DNA from: Petrolisthes cinctipes
Lineage: Eukaryota > Arthropoda > Malacostraca > Decapoda > Porcellanidae
Assembly: GCA_033782935.1 (NCBI GenBank)
Contig: JAWQEG010000077.1
Coordinates: 372,001-436,000, forward strand
Length of the DNA stretch: 64,000 bases
Direction: 5' to 3'
Below are positions 53,328 through 64,000 of the stretch, piece after piece. The position numbers and the translations under genes are program-made. The notes below the pieces were generated by a model, which saw only the letters and a list, made by a program, of their open reading frames with translations, ran no database searches and had not been told where the DNA came from. Position 1 is the first letter of the stretch. Every line of letters begins with the position of its first letter.

Positions 53328-55606
53328 ATAATATCGATTTACAGCATGTTTTAGGCCTGTATTTTAAAAATACTCTAACACGGAGTATGTATGTAGAGAT
53401 GGCTTTTGGGATCCAAAAATATCGAATATTCGGGTGTTTTGAGTTTGAATTTGAGATATAAACGGGTACAGAAGATGCATGCACATATCGACTTGGGGCA
53501 CCCAAAATATCGATTTTGAGCATGTTTTGAGCCTGTATTTTTAAAATACTCTAACACGGACTAGACACGTACAGATCGCTTCTGGGACCCAAATAAATCG
53601 AATTTTCGGTTGTTCTGAGCCTGAATTTGAGATATGAACAGGTACAGAAGATGCATGCACATATCGACTTCGGGCACCTAAAATATCGATTTTGAGCATG
53701 TTTTGGGCCTGTATTTTGAAAATACTTAAACACTGTGTAGACATGTACAGATCGCATCTGGGACACAAAAATATCGATTTTTTGGGTGTTTTGAGCCTGA
53801 ATTTGAGATATAAACGGGTACAGAAGATGCATGCACATATCGACTTTTTGCACATAAAATATCGATTTTGAGCATGTTTTGGGTCTGTATCTTGAAAACA
53901 TTCTAGCAAGAAGTAGGCATGTACAGATTGCTTCTGGGACCCTAAAATATCGAATTTTCGAGTGTTTTGAACCTGAATTTGGGATATAGACGGGTACAGA
54001 AGATGCATACACATATTGACTTTGGGCAGCTAAAATATCGATTTTCTGCTTGTTTTAGGCCTGTATTTTAAAAATACTCTAACACTGAGTAGACACGTAC
54101 AGATCGCTTCTAGGACCCAAATAAATCGAATTTTCGGGTGTTCTGAGCCTGAATTTGAGATATGAAAGGGTACAGAAGATGCATGCACATATCGACTTTG
54201 GGCACCTAAAATATCGATTTTGAGCATGTTTTGGACCTGTATTTTGAAAATACTATAACACAGTGTAGACATGTACAGATCGCTTCTGGGACACAAAAAT
54301 ATCGAATTTTCGGAGTTTTGAGCCTGAATTTGAGATATAAACGGGTACAGAAGATGCATGCACATATCGACTTTTTGCACTTAAAATATCGATTTTGAGC
54401 ATGTTTTGGGTCTGTATCTTGAAAACATTCTAGCAAGGAGTAGGCATGTACAGATCGCATCTGGGACCCAAAAATATCGAATTTTCTGGTGTTTTGAACC
54501 AGAATTAGGGATATACACGGGTACAGAAGATGCATACACATATTGACTTTGGGCACATAAAATATCGATTTTGAGCATGTTTTGGGCCTGTATTTTAAAA
54601 ACACTCTAACACGGAGTATGCACATACAGATCGCTTCTGGGACCCAAAAACATTGAATTTTCGGGTGTTTTGAGTCTGAATTTGAGATATAAACGGGTAC
54701 AGAAGATGCATGCACATATCGACTTTGGGCACCCAAAATATCGATTTTGAGCATGTTTTGGGCCTGAATTTTTAAAATACTCTAACACTGAGTAGACACG
54801 TACAGATCGCTCCTAGGACCCAAATAAATCGAATTTTCGGTTGTTCTGAGCCTGAATTTGAGATATGAAAGGGTACAGAAGATGCATGCACATATCGACT
54901 TTGGGCACCTAAAATATCGATTTTGAGCATGTTTTGGGTCTGTATCTTGAAAACTTTCTAGCAAGAAGTAGGCATATACAGATTGCTTCTGGGACCATAA
55001 AACAACGAATTTTCGAGTGTTTTGAACCTGAATTTGGGATATAGACGGGTACAGAAGATGCATACACATATTGACTTTGGGCAGCTAAAATATCGATTTA
55101 CATCATGTTTTAGGCCTGTATTTTGAAAATACTCTAACACGGAGTATGCATGTACAGATGGCTTTTGGGACCCAAAAATATCGAATATTCGGGTGTTTTG
55201 AGTCTGAATTTGAGATATAAACGGGTACAGAAGATGCATGTACATATCGACTTTGGGCACCCAAAATATCGATTTTGAGCATGTTTTAGGCCTGTATTTT
55301 TAAAACACTCTAACACGGAGTAGACACGTACAGATCACTTCTGGGACCCAAATAAATCGAATTTTCGGGTGTTCTGAGCCTGAATTTGAGATATGAACGG
55401 GTACTGAAGATGCATGCACATATCGACTTTGGGCACCAAAAATATCGATTTTGAGCATGTTTTGGGCCTATATTTTGAAAATACTCTAACACGGTGTAGA
55501 CATGTACAGATCGCTTCTAGAACACAAAAATATCGATTTTTTGGGTGTTTTGAGCCTGAATTTGAGATATAAACGGGTACAGAAGATGCATGCACATATC
55601 GACTTT
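53328..55606. repeat. 4,397-bp-spaced duplication, right copy
   Basis: Near-identical to 48931-51209 over most of its length, with the first two monomers more diverged. The opening monomers (53180-53580) are also copied at about 55640-56040, offset about 2,463 bp (14 monomers minus one base). Confidence 0.88.
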
Positions 55607-56142
55607 TTGCACATAAAATATCGATTTTGAGCATGTTTTGGGTCTGTATCATGAAAACTTTCTAGCAAGAAGTAGGCATGTACAGATTGCTTCTGGGAAT
55701 CAAAAATATCGAATTTTCGAGTGTTTTGAATCTGAATTTGGGATATAGACGGGTACAGAAGATGCATACACATATTGACTTTGGGCAGCTATAATATCGA
55801 TTTACAGCATGTTTTAGGCCTGTATTTTAAAAATACTCTAACACGGAGTATGTATGTAGAGATGGCTTTTGGGACCCAAAAATATCGAATATTCGGGTGT
55901 TTTGAGTTTGAATTTGAGATATAAACGGGTACAGAAGATGCATGCACATATCTACTTGGGGCACCCAAAATATCGATTTTGAGCATGTTTTGAGCCTGTA
56001 TTTTTAAAATACTCTAACACGGAGTAGACACTTACAGATCGCTTCTTGGACCCAAATAAATTGAATTTTCGGGTGTTTTGAGTCTGAATTTGAGATATAA
56101 ACGGGTACAGAAGATGCATGCACATATCGACTTCGGGCACCT
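55607..56142. repeat. Satellite linking two duplications
   Basis: About three monomers between the 4,397-bp and 5,806-bp duplication copies. They are largely a copy of 53.15-53.7 kb. Nothing but satellite is present. Confidence 0.65.
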
Positions 56143-57727
56143 AAAATATCGATTTTGAGCATGTTTTGGGCCTGTATTTTGAAAATACTCAAACACGGTG
56201 TAGACATGTACAGATCGCTTCTGGGACCCAAAATTATCGAATTTTCGGGTGTTTTGAACCTAAATTTGGGATATAGACGGATACAGAAGATGCATGCACA
56301 TATCGACTTTTTGCACCTAAAATATCGATTTTGAGCATGTTTTGGGCCTGTATATTGAAAATACTCTAACACGGACTAGGCATGTACAGATCGCTTCTGG
56401 GACCCAAAAATATCGAATTTTCGTGTGTTTTGAGCCTGAATTTGAGATATAAACGGGTACAGAAGATGCATGCACATTTCGACTTTTTGCACCTAAAATA
56501 TCGATTTTGAGTATGTTTTGGATCTGTATCTTGAAAACATTCTAGCAAGAAGTAGGCATGTACAGATTGCTTCTGGGACCCAAAAATATCGAATTTTTGA
56601 GTGTTTTGAATCTGAATTTGGGATATAGACGTGTACAGAAGATGCATACACATATTGACTTTGGGCAGCTAAAATATCGATTTTCAGCATGTTTTAGGCC
56701 TGTATTTTGAAAATACTCTAACACGGAGTATGCATGTACAGATCGCTTCTGAGACCCAAAAATATCGAATTTTCGGGTGTTTTGAGCCTGAATTTGAGAT
56801 ATAAACGGGTACAGAAGATGCATGCACATTTCGACTTTTTGCACCTAAAATATCGATTTTGAGTATGTTTTGGGTCTGTATCTTGAAAACATTCTAGTAA
56901 GAAGTAGGCATGTACAGATTGCTTCTGGGACCCAAAAATATCGAATTTTTGAGTGTTTTGAATCTGAATTTGGGATATAGACATGTACAGAAGATGCATA
57001 CACATATTGACTTTGGGCAGCTAAAATATCAATTTTCAGCATGTTTTAGGCCTGTATTTTGAAAATACTCTAACACGGAGTATGCATGTACACATTGCTT
57101 TTGGGACCCAAAAATATCGAGTATTCGGGTGTTTTGAGTCTGAATTTGAGATATAAACGGGTACAGAAGATGCATGCACATATCGACTTTGAGCACCTAA
57201 AATATCGATTTTGAGCATGTTTTGGGCCTGTATTTTAAAAATACTATAACACGGAGTAGACACGTACAGATCGCTTTTGGGACCCAAATAAATCGAATTT
57301 TTGGGTGTTTTGAGTATGAATTTGAGATATAAACGGGTACAGAAGATGCATGCACATATCGACTCTGGGCACCCAAAATATCGATTTTGAGCATGTTTTG
57401 AGCCTGTATTTTTTAAATACTCTAACACGGAGTAGACACGTACAGATCGCTTCTGGGACCCAAATAAATCGAATTTTCGGTTGTTCTGAGCCTGAATTTG
57501 AGATATGAACAGGTACAGAAGATGCATGCACATATCGAATTCGGGGACCTAAAATATCGATATTGAGCATGTTTTTTGGCCTGTATTTTGAAAATACTCA
57601 AACACGGTGTAGACAAGTACAGATCGCTTCTGGGACCCAAAATTATCGAATTTTTGGGTGTTTTGAACCTGAATTTGGGATATAGACGGGTACAGAAGAT
57701 GCATGCACATATCGACTTTGGGCACCT
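56143..57727. repeat. 5,806-bp-spaced duplication, left copy
   Basis: Nine monomers whose order and private variants recur at 61949-63533. Offset is 5,806 bp, 33 monomers minus two bases, constant from one box to the last. Shared rare variants include gacccaaaattatcg, gacatgtacagaag and gatatcgaattcgg-like tails. Differences are very few, for example tcgactctggg versus tcgtctctggg and acgggtac versus acgaatac. Confidence 0.9.
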
Positions 57728-58079
57728 AAAATATCGATTTTGAGTATGTTTTGGGTCTGTATCTTGAAAACATTCTAGCAAGAAGTAGGCATGTACAGAT
57801 TGCTTCTGGGACCCAAAAATATCTAATTTTCGAGTGTTTTGAACCTGAATTTGGGATATAGACGGGTACAGAAGATGCATACACATATTGACTTTGGGCA
57901 GCTATAATATCGATTTACAGCATGTTTTAGGCCTGTATTTTAAAAATACTCTAAACCAGAGTATGCATGTACACATTGCTTTTGGGACCCAAAAATATCG
58001 AATATTCGGGTGTTTTGAGTCTGAATTTGAGATATAAACGGGTACAGAAGATGCATGCACATATCGACTTTTTGCACCT

Positions 58080-58167
58080 AAAATATCGATTTTGAGCATG
58101 TTTTGGGCCTGTATTTTGAAAATACTCTAACACGGAGTAGCCATGTACAGATCGCTTCTGGGACCCA
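58080..58167 (+). repeat. Half-unit A (88 bp) of the reference monomer
   Basis: First half of the monomer. It runs from the box aaaatatcga to the base before the next box. Ungapped comparison with half B gives about 59 identical positions of 88, by hand count on consensus halves. The strongest blocks are positions 1-10 (the box), 21-30 (gttttg.gcc) and 61-70 (.gcatg.aca). This half carries the dyad gtattttgaaaatac, which half B has lost. The similarity marks the 176-bp unit as a diverged duplication of an 88-bp ancestor. Confidence 0.85.
58111..58125. repeat. 15-bp dyad-symmetric motif in half A (representative copy)
   Basis: The motif gtattttgaaaatac has 7-bp arms that are perfect reverse complements around one central base. 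It sits at about monomer position 32-46. Many copies keep it; others carry arm-breaking forms such as gtattttaaaaatac, gtatcttgaaaacat or gtataatttgaaaat. Short dyads have been proposed as a feature of centromeric satellites lacking CENP-B boxes. Relevance here is inference. I saw no sequence resembling the 17-bp mammalian CENP-B box. Confidence 0.6.
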
Positions 58168-58255
58168 AAAATATCGAATTTTCGGGTGTTTTGAGCCTGA
58201 ATTTGATATATAAACGGGTACAGAAGATGCATGCACATTTCGACTTTTTGCACCT
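58168..58255 (+). repeat. Half-unit B (88 bp) of the reference monomer
   Basis: Second half of the monomer, also 88 bp and opening with the same ten-base box. It differs from half A mainly at its positions 11-20 and 38-60. It usually ends in a tail with several alternative forms (tttgggcac, ttttgcac, tttggacac, ctatgtggagc). In domain 3 many copies have the box changed to aataaatcga. This change travels together with tgttctgagcc and gatatgaac further along the same half, so it marks one subfamily. Confidence 0.85.
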
Positions 58256-61200
58256 AAAATATCGATTTTGAGTATGTTTTGGGTCTGTATCTTGAAAACA
58301 TTCTAGCAAGAAGTAGCCATGTACAGATCGCTTCTGGGACCCAAAAATATCGAATTTTCGGGTGTTTTGAGCCTGAATTTGAGATATAAACGGGTACAGA
58401 AGATGCATGCACATATCGACTTTGGGCACCCAAAATATCGATTTTGAGCATGTTTTGGACCTGTATTTTTAAAATACTCTAACACTGAGTAGACACGTAC
58501 AGATCGCTTCTGGGACCCAAATAAATCGAATTTTCGGTTGTTCTGAGCCTGAATTTGAGATATGAACAGGTACAGAAGATGCATGCACATATCGACTTCG
58601 GGCACCTAAAATATCGATTTTGAGCATGTTTTGGGCCTGTAATTTGAAAATACTCAAACACGGTGTAGACATGTACAGATCACTTCTGGGACACAAAAAT
58701 ATCGATTTTTTGGGTGTTTTGAGCCTGAATTTGAAATATAAAAGGGTACAGAAGATGCATGCACATATCGACTTTGGCACCCAAAATATCGATTTTTAGT
58801 ATGTTTTGGGCGTATAATTTGAAAATATTCTAGCACTGAGTAGGCATGTACAGATCGCTTCTGGGACCCAAATATATCGAATTTTCTGGTGTTTTGAACC
58901 AGAATTAGGGATATACACGGGTACAGAAGATGCATACACATATTGACTTTGGGCACATAAAATATCGATTTTCAGCATATTTTGGGCCTGTATTTTAAAA
59001 ACACTCTAACAAGGAGTATGCACGTACAGATCGCTTCTGGGACCCCAAAACATTGAATTTTCGGGTGTTTTGAGCCTGAATTTGAGATGTAAACGGGTAC
59101 AGAAGATGCATGCACATATCGACTTTGGGCACCCAAAATATCGATTTTGAGCATGTTTTGGGCCTGAATTTTTAAAATACTCTAACACTGAGTAGACACG
59201 TACAGATCGCTTCTGGGACCCAAATAAATCGAATTTTCGGGTGTTCTGAGCCTGAATTTGAGATATAAACGGGTACAGAAGATGCATGCGCATTTCGACT
59301 TTTAGCACGTAAAATATCGATTTTGAGTATGTTTTGGGTCTGTATCTTGAAAACATTCTAGCAAGAAGTAGGCATGTACAGATTGCTTCTGGGACCCAAA
59401 AATATCGAATTTTTGAGTGTTTTGAATCTGAATTTGGGATATAGACGGGTACAGAAGATGCATACACATATTAACTTTGGGCAGCTAAAATATCGATTTT
59501 CAGCATGTTTTTTGCCTGCATTTTGAATATACTCTAAAACAGAGTATGAATGTACACATTGCTTTTGGGACCCAAAAATATCGAATATTCGGGTGTTTTG
59601 AGTCTGAATTTGAGATATAAACGGGTACAGAAGATGCATGCACATATCGACTTTGGGCACCCAAAATATCGATTTTGAGCATGTTTTGGGCCTGTATTTT
59701 TAAAATACTTTAACACTGAGTAGACACGTACAGATCGCTTCTGAAACCAAAATAAATCGAATTTTAGGGTTTTTTGAGCCTGAATTTGAGATATGAACGG
59801 ATACAGAAGATGCATGCACATATCGACTTTGGGCACCTAAAATATCGATTTTGAGCATGTTTTGGGCCTGTATTTTGAAAATACTCTAGCACGGTGTAGG
59901 CATGTACAGATTGCTTCTGGGACCCAAAAATATTGAATTTTTTAGTGTTTTGAATCTGAATTTGGGATATAGACGGGTACAGAAGATGCATACACATATT
60001 GACTTTGGGCAGCTAAAATATCGATTTTCAGCATGTTTTAGGCCTGTATTTTGAAAATACTCTAAAACAGAGTATGCATTAACACATTGCTTTTGGGACC
60101 CAAAAATATCGAATATTCGGGTGTTTTGAGTCTGAATTTGAGATATAAACGGGTACAGAAGATGCATGCACATATCGACTTTTTGCCCCTAAAATATCGA
60201 TTTTGAGCATGTTTTGGGCCTGTATATTGAAAATACTCTAACACTGAGTAGACACGTACAGATCGCTTCTGGGACCCAAATAAATCGAATTTTCGGTTGT
60301 TCTGAGCCTGAATTTGAGATATGAACAGGTACAGAAGATGCATGCACATATCGACTTCGGGCACCTAAAATATCGATTTTAAGCATGTTTTGGGCCTGTA
60401 TTTTGAAAATACTCAAACACGGTGTAGACATGTACAGATCACTTTTGGGACACAAAAATATCGATTTTTTGGGTGTTTTGAGCCAGAAATTGGGATATAA
60501 CCGGGTACAGAGGATGCATGCACATATCGACTTTTTGCACCTAAAATATCGATTTTGAGCATGTTTTGGGTCTGTATCTTGAAAAAATTCTAGCAAGGAG
60601 TAGGTATGTACAGATCGCTTCTGGGACCCAAAATTATCGAATTTTCGGGTGTTTTGAACCTGAATTTGGGATATAGACGGATACAGAAGATGCATGCACA
60701 TATCGACTTTTTGCACCTAAAATATCGATTTTGAGCATGTTTTGGTCCTGTATTTTGAAAATACTCTAACACGGAGTAGGCATGTACAGATCGCTTCTGG
60801 GACCCAAAAATATCGAATTTTCGGGTGTTTTGAGCCTGAATTTGAGATATAAACGGGTACAGAAGATGCATGCACATATCGACTTTGGCATCAAAAATAT
60901 CGATTTTTAGTATGTTTTGGGCGTATAATTTGAAAATATTCTAGCACTGAGTAGGCATGTACAGATCGCTTCTGGGACCCAGATATATCGAATTTTCTGT
61001 TTTTTTTAACCTGAATTTGGGATATACACGGGTACAGAAGATGCATACACATATTGACTTTGGGCACATAAAATATCGATTTTCAGCATGTTTTGGGCCT
61101 GTAATTTAAAAACACTCTAACACGGAGTATGCACGTACAGATACCTTCTGGAACCCAAAAACATTGAATTTTCGGGTGTTTTGAGCTTGAATTTGAGATA

Positions 61201-61948
61201 TAAACGGGTACAGAAGATGCATGCACATATCGACTTTGGGCACCCAAAACATCGATTTTGAGCATGTTTTGGGCCTGTATTTTAAAAATACTATAACACG
61301 GTGTAGACATGTACAGATCGCTTCTGGGACACAAAAATATCGATTTTTTGGGTGGTTTGAGCCTGAATTTGAGATATAAACGGGTACAGAAGATGCATGC
61401 ACAATTCGACTTTTTGCACCTAAAATATCGATTTTGAGTATGTTTTGGGTCTGTATCTTGAAAACATTCTAGCAAGAAGTAGGCATGTACAGATTGCTTC
61501 TGGGACCCAAAAATATCGAATTTTTGAGTGTTTTGAATCTGAATTTGGGATATAGACATGTACAGAAGATGCATACACATATTGACTTTGGGCAGCTAAA
61601 ATATCGATTTTCAGCATGTTTTAGGCCTGTATTTTTAAAATACTCTAACACGGAGTATGCATGTACACATTGCTTTTGGGACCCAAAAATATCGAATATT
61701 CGGGTGTTTTGAGTCTGAATTTGAGATATAAACGGGTACAGAGGATGCATGCACATATCGACTTTGGGCACCCAAAATATCGATTTTGAGCATGTTTTGG
61801 ACCTGTATTTTTAAAATACTCTAACACTGAGTAGACACGTACAGATCGTTCTGGAACCCAAATAAATCGAAGTTTAGGGTGTTCTGAGCTTGATTTTGAG
61901 ATATGAACGGATACAGAAGATGCATGCACATATCGACTTTGGGCACCT

Positions 61949-63533
61949 AAAATATCGATTTTGAGCATGTTTTGGGCCTGTATTTTGAAAATACTATAGC
62001 ACGGTGTAGACATGTACAGATCGCTTCTGGGACCCAAAATTATCGAATTTTCGGGTGTTTTGAACCTAAATTTGGGATATAGACGGATACAGAAGATGCA
62101 TGCACATATCGACTTTTTGCACCTAAAATATCGATTTTGAGCATGTTTTGGGCCTGTATATTGAAAATACTCTAACACGGACTAGGCATGTACAGATCGC
62201 TTCTGGGACCCAAAAATATCGAATTTTCGTGTGTTTTGAGCCTGAATTTGAGATATAAACGGGTACAGAAGATGCATGCACATTTCGACTTTTTGCACCT
62301 AAAATATCGATTTTGAGTATGTTTTGGATCTGTATCTTGAAAACATTCTAGCAAGAAGTAGGCATGTACAGATTGCTTCTGGGACCCAAAAATATCGAAT
62401 TTTTGAGTGTTTTGAATCTGAATTTGGGATATAGACGTGTACAGAAGATGCATACACATATTGACTTTGGGCAGCTAAAATATCGATTTTCAGCATGTTT
62501 TAGGCCTGTATTTTGAAAATACTCTAACACGGAGTATGCATGTACAGATCGCTTCTGAGACCCAAAAATATCGAATTTTCGGGTGTTTTGAGCCTGAATT
62601 TGAGATATAAACGGGTACAGAAGATGCATGCACATTTCGACTTTTTGCACCTAAAATATCGATTTTGAGTATGTTTTGGGTCTGTATCTTGAAAACATTC
62701 TAGTAAGAAGTAGGCATGTACAGATTGCTTCTGGGACCCAAAAATATCGAATTTTTGAGTGTTTTGAATCTGAATTTGGGATATAGACATGTACAGAAGA
62801 TGCATACACATATTGACTTTGGGCAGCTAAAATATCAATTTTCAGCATGTTTTAGGCCTGTATTTTGAAAATACTCTAACACGGAGTATGCATGTACACA
62901 TTGCTTTTGGGACCCAAAAATATCGAGTATTCGGGTGTTTTGAGTCTGAATTTGAGATATAAACGGGTACAGAAGATGCATGCACATATCGACTTTGAGC
63001 ACCTAAAATATCGATTTTGAGCATGTTTTGGGCCTGTATTTTAAAAATACTATAACACGGAGTAGACACGTACAGATCGCTTTTGGGACCCAAATAAATC
63101 GAATTTTTGGGTGTTTTGAGTATGAATTTGAGATATAAACGGGTACAGAAGATGCATGCACATATCGTCTCTGGGCACCCAAAATATCGATTTTGAGCAT
63201 GTTTTGAGCCTGTATTTTTTAAATACTCTAACACGGAGTAGACACGTACAGATCGCTTCTGGGACCCAAATAAATCGAATTTTCGGTTGTTCTGAGCCTG
63301 AATTTGAGATATGAACAGGTACAGAAGATGCATGCACATATCGAATTCGGGCACCTAAAATATCGATATTGAGCATGTTTTTTGGCCTGTATTTTGAAAA
63401 TACTCAAACACGGTGTAGACAAGTACAGATCGCTTCTGGGACCCAAAATTATCGAATTTTTGGGTGTTTTGAACCTGAATTTGGGATATAGACGAATACA
63501 GAAGATGCATGCACATATCGACTTTGGGCACCA
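61949..63533. repeat. 5,806-bp-spaced duplication, right copy
   Basis: Counterpart of 56143-57727. The first half monomer is less similar (actatagcacggtg versus actcaaacacggtg), then the copies are nearly identical. They part at the box at 63534, where this copy continues with a cagcatgttttagg half and the other with a gagtatgttttggg half. Confidence 0.9.
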
Positions 63534-63884
63534 AAAATATCGATTTTCAGCATGTTTTAGGCCTGTATTTTGAAAATACTCTAAAACAGAGTATGCATGT
63601 ACACATTGCTTTTGGGACCCAAAAATATCGAATATTCGGGTTTTTTGATTCTGAATTTGAGATATAAACGGGTACAGAAGATGCATGCACATATCGACTT
63701 TGGGCACCCAAAATATCGATTTTGAGCATGTTTTGGGTCTGTATTTTTAAAATACTCTAACACTGAGTAGACACGTACAGATCGCTTCTGGAACCCAAAT
63801 AAATCGAATTTTAGGGTGTTCTGAGCCTGAATTTGAGATATGAACGGGTACAGAAGATGCATGCACATTTCGACTTTGGCACCC

Positions 63885-64000
63885 AAAATATCGATTTTTA
63901 GTATGTTTTGGGCGTATAATTTGAAAATATTCTAGCACTGAGTAGGCATGTACAGATTGCTTCTGGGACCCAAATATATCGAATTTTCTGTTGTTTTAAA
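63885..64000. repeat. Partial monomer at the right edge
   Basis: A gcgtataatttg marker monomer starts at 63885 and is cut by the window end after 116 bases. The array therefore runs on beyond the window. Confidence 0.9.

Larger units (their letters stand above)
58080..58255 (+). repeat. Representative 176-bp monomer close to consensus
   Basis: This copy is exactly 176 bp and carries the majority base at nearly every position, so it serves as a reference unit. It opens with aaaatatcga, includes ATCGAT at 58086-58091, a 15-bp dyad at 58111-58125, and the second box at 58168. It ends with a TGCATGCA palindrome and a variable tail before the next box. By hand count a consensus unit has about 71 G+C and seven CpG sites, close to random expectation for its composition. 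The start of the unit is a convention, since a tandem repeat has no natural origin. Confidence 0.9.
57728..61948. repeat. Satellite between the 5,806-bp copies
   Basis: About 24 monomers. Local copies are visible: 61.42-61.66 kb resembles the ttttgagtatg/tttttgagtg monomer pair at 56.5 and 56.85 kb. Marker gcgtataatttg monomers lie at 58783 and 60894, 2,111 bp (twelve monomers minus one) apart. No gene or foreign insertion. Confidence 0.65.
1..64000. repeat. Continuous 176-bp tandem satellite array, about 363 monomers, all head-to-tail
   Basis: Every stretch reads as copies of one unit of about 176 bp. The aaaatatcga box recurs at 2, 178, 354, 530 and 706, and at positions such as 9336, 21130, 31344, 42595, 58080 and 63710 it still sits within about 16 bp of the expected phase, after allowing for two half-unit slips. 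All monomers point the same way. I saw no insertion longer than a few bases, no mobile element and no unique DNA. The window starts one base before a monomer boundary and ends inside a monomer, so the array continues on both sides. Unit length, AT richness and higher-order structure are typical of centromeric or pericentromeric satellites. That role is inferred, not shown. The family is not one I recognise. Confidence 0.98.
31501..64000. repeat. Satellite domain 3
   Basis: Monomers resume domain 1-like types and add a characteristic family. That family has tagacacgtacag in half A, then cccaaataaatcg, tgttctgagcc and gatatgaac in half B. It is first seen clearly near 35.6 kb. Another common type has gatttacagcatgttttagg, then gatggcttttggg and aatattcggg. 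Higher-order periods are multiples of about 176 bp, often one base short (1,935, 1,231, 1,055, 527), which shows a fixed 1-bp deletion in one member of each unit. Confidence 0.65.

Noticed and set aside
58080..58255. Named plant centromere satellites of 176-180 bp (for example those of Brassica or Arabidopsis)
   Set aside because: Length is similar but I do not recognise this sequence as any of them, and no database search was possible. No family name is assigned.
1..64000. CRISPR array
   Set aside because: The repeats are contiguous 176-bp units of diverging sequence. There are no short constant repeats separated by unique spacers and no cas genes.
1..64000. Mammalian-type CENP-B box
   Set aside because: No monomer variant I read resembles the 17-bp box with its conserved CpG-containing core, so I do not claim one.

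Overview
The whole 64 kb window is one uninterrupted, head-to-tail tandem satellite array. I found no protein-coding gene, RNA gene, transposon, CRISPR array or single-copy sequence, and no inverted monomer. The repeat unit is 176 bp, so the window holds about 363 copies. It is about 40% GC by hand count of a consensus. The box aaaatatcga opens each copy, and repeat phase drifts by only a few bases across the window apart from two half-unit slips. The organism is a eukaryote. A nucleosome-sized AT-rich monomer, multi-kilobase higher-order repeats and C-to-T/G-to-A decay at CpG sites fit a centromeric or other heterochromatic satellite of a cytosine-methylating genome, most simply a plant. I do not recognise the family and assign no species.

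The 176-bp monomer is itself an old dimer. Its two 88-bp halves (A and B) align without gaps at about 59 of 88 positions and both start with the aaaatatcga box. At two places (706-968 and 6602-6864) an extra A half is present. This makes the local duplication period 5,896 bp, exactly 67 half-units. Several other breakpoints between repeat types also fall at this box, so it looks like a favoured exchange point.

Three sequence domains can be told apart by diagnostic variants. Domain 1 (1 to about 8.95 kb) contains a 5,896-bp-spaced duplication and a 528-bp trimer. Domain 2 (about 8.95-31.5 kb) is dominated by 10- to 13-mer higher-order repeats, an 11/12-mer duplication, a nearly perfect 8-mer tandem pair (1,409 bp) and a 5,635-bp-spaced duplication. 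Domain 3 (about 31.5 kb to the end) resumes domain 1-like monomers and adds a new family with a mutated B box. It contains an 11-mer (1,935 bp) in nearly three tandem copies, a 352-bp exact dimer duplication, 528-bp trimers, a 7-mer pair (1,231 bp) and duplications spaced 4,397 and 5,806 bp apart. Stretches between these are more diverged satellite with no clear local higher-order period.

The many minus-strand open frames of 60-182 codons are a by-product of the repeat: few minus-strand stops and a 176-bp period that rotates the frame. None is reported as a gene.
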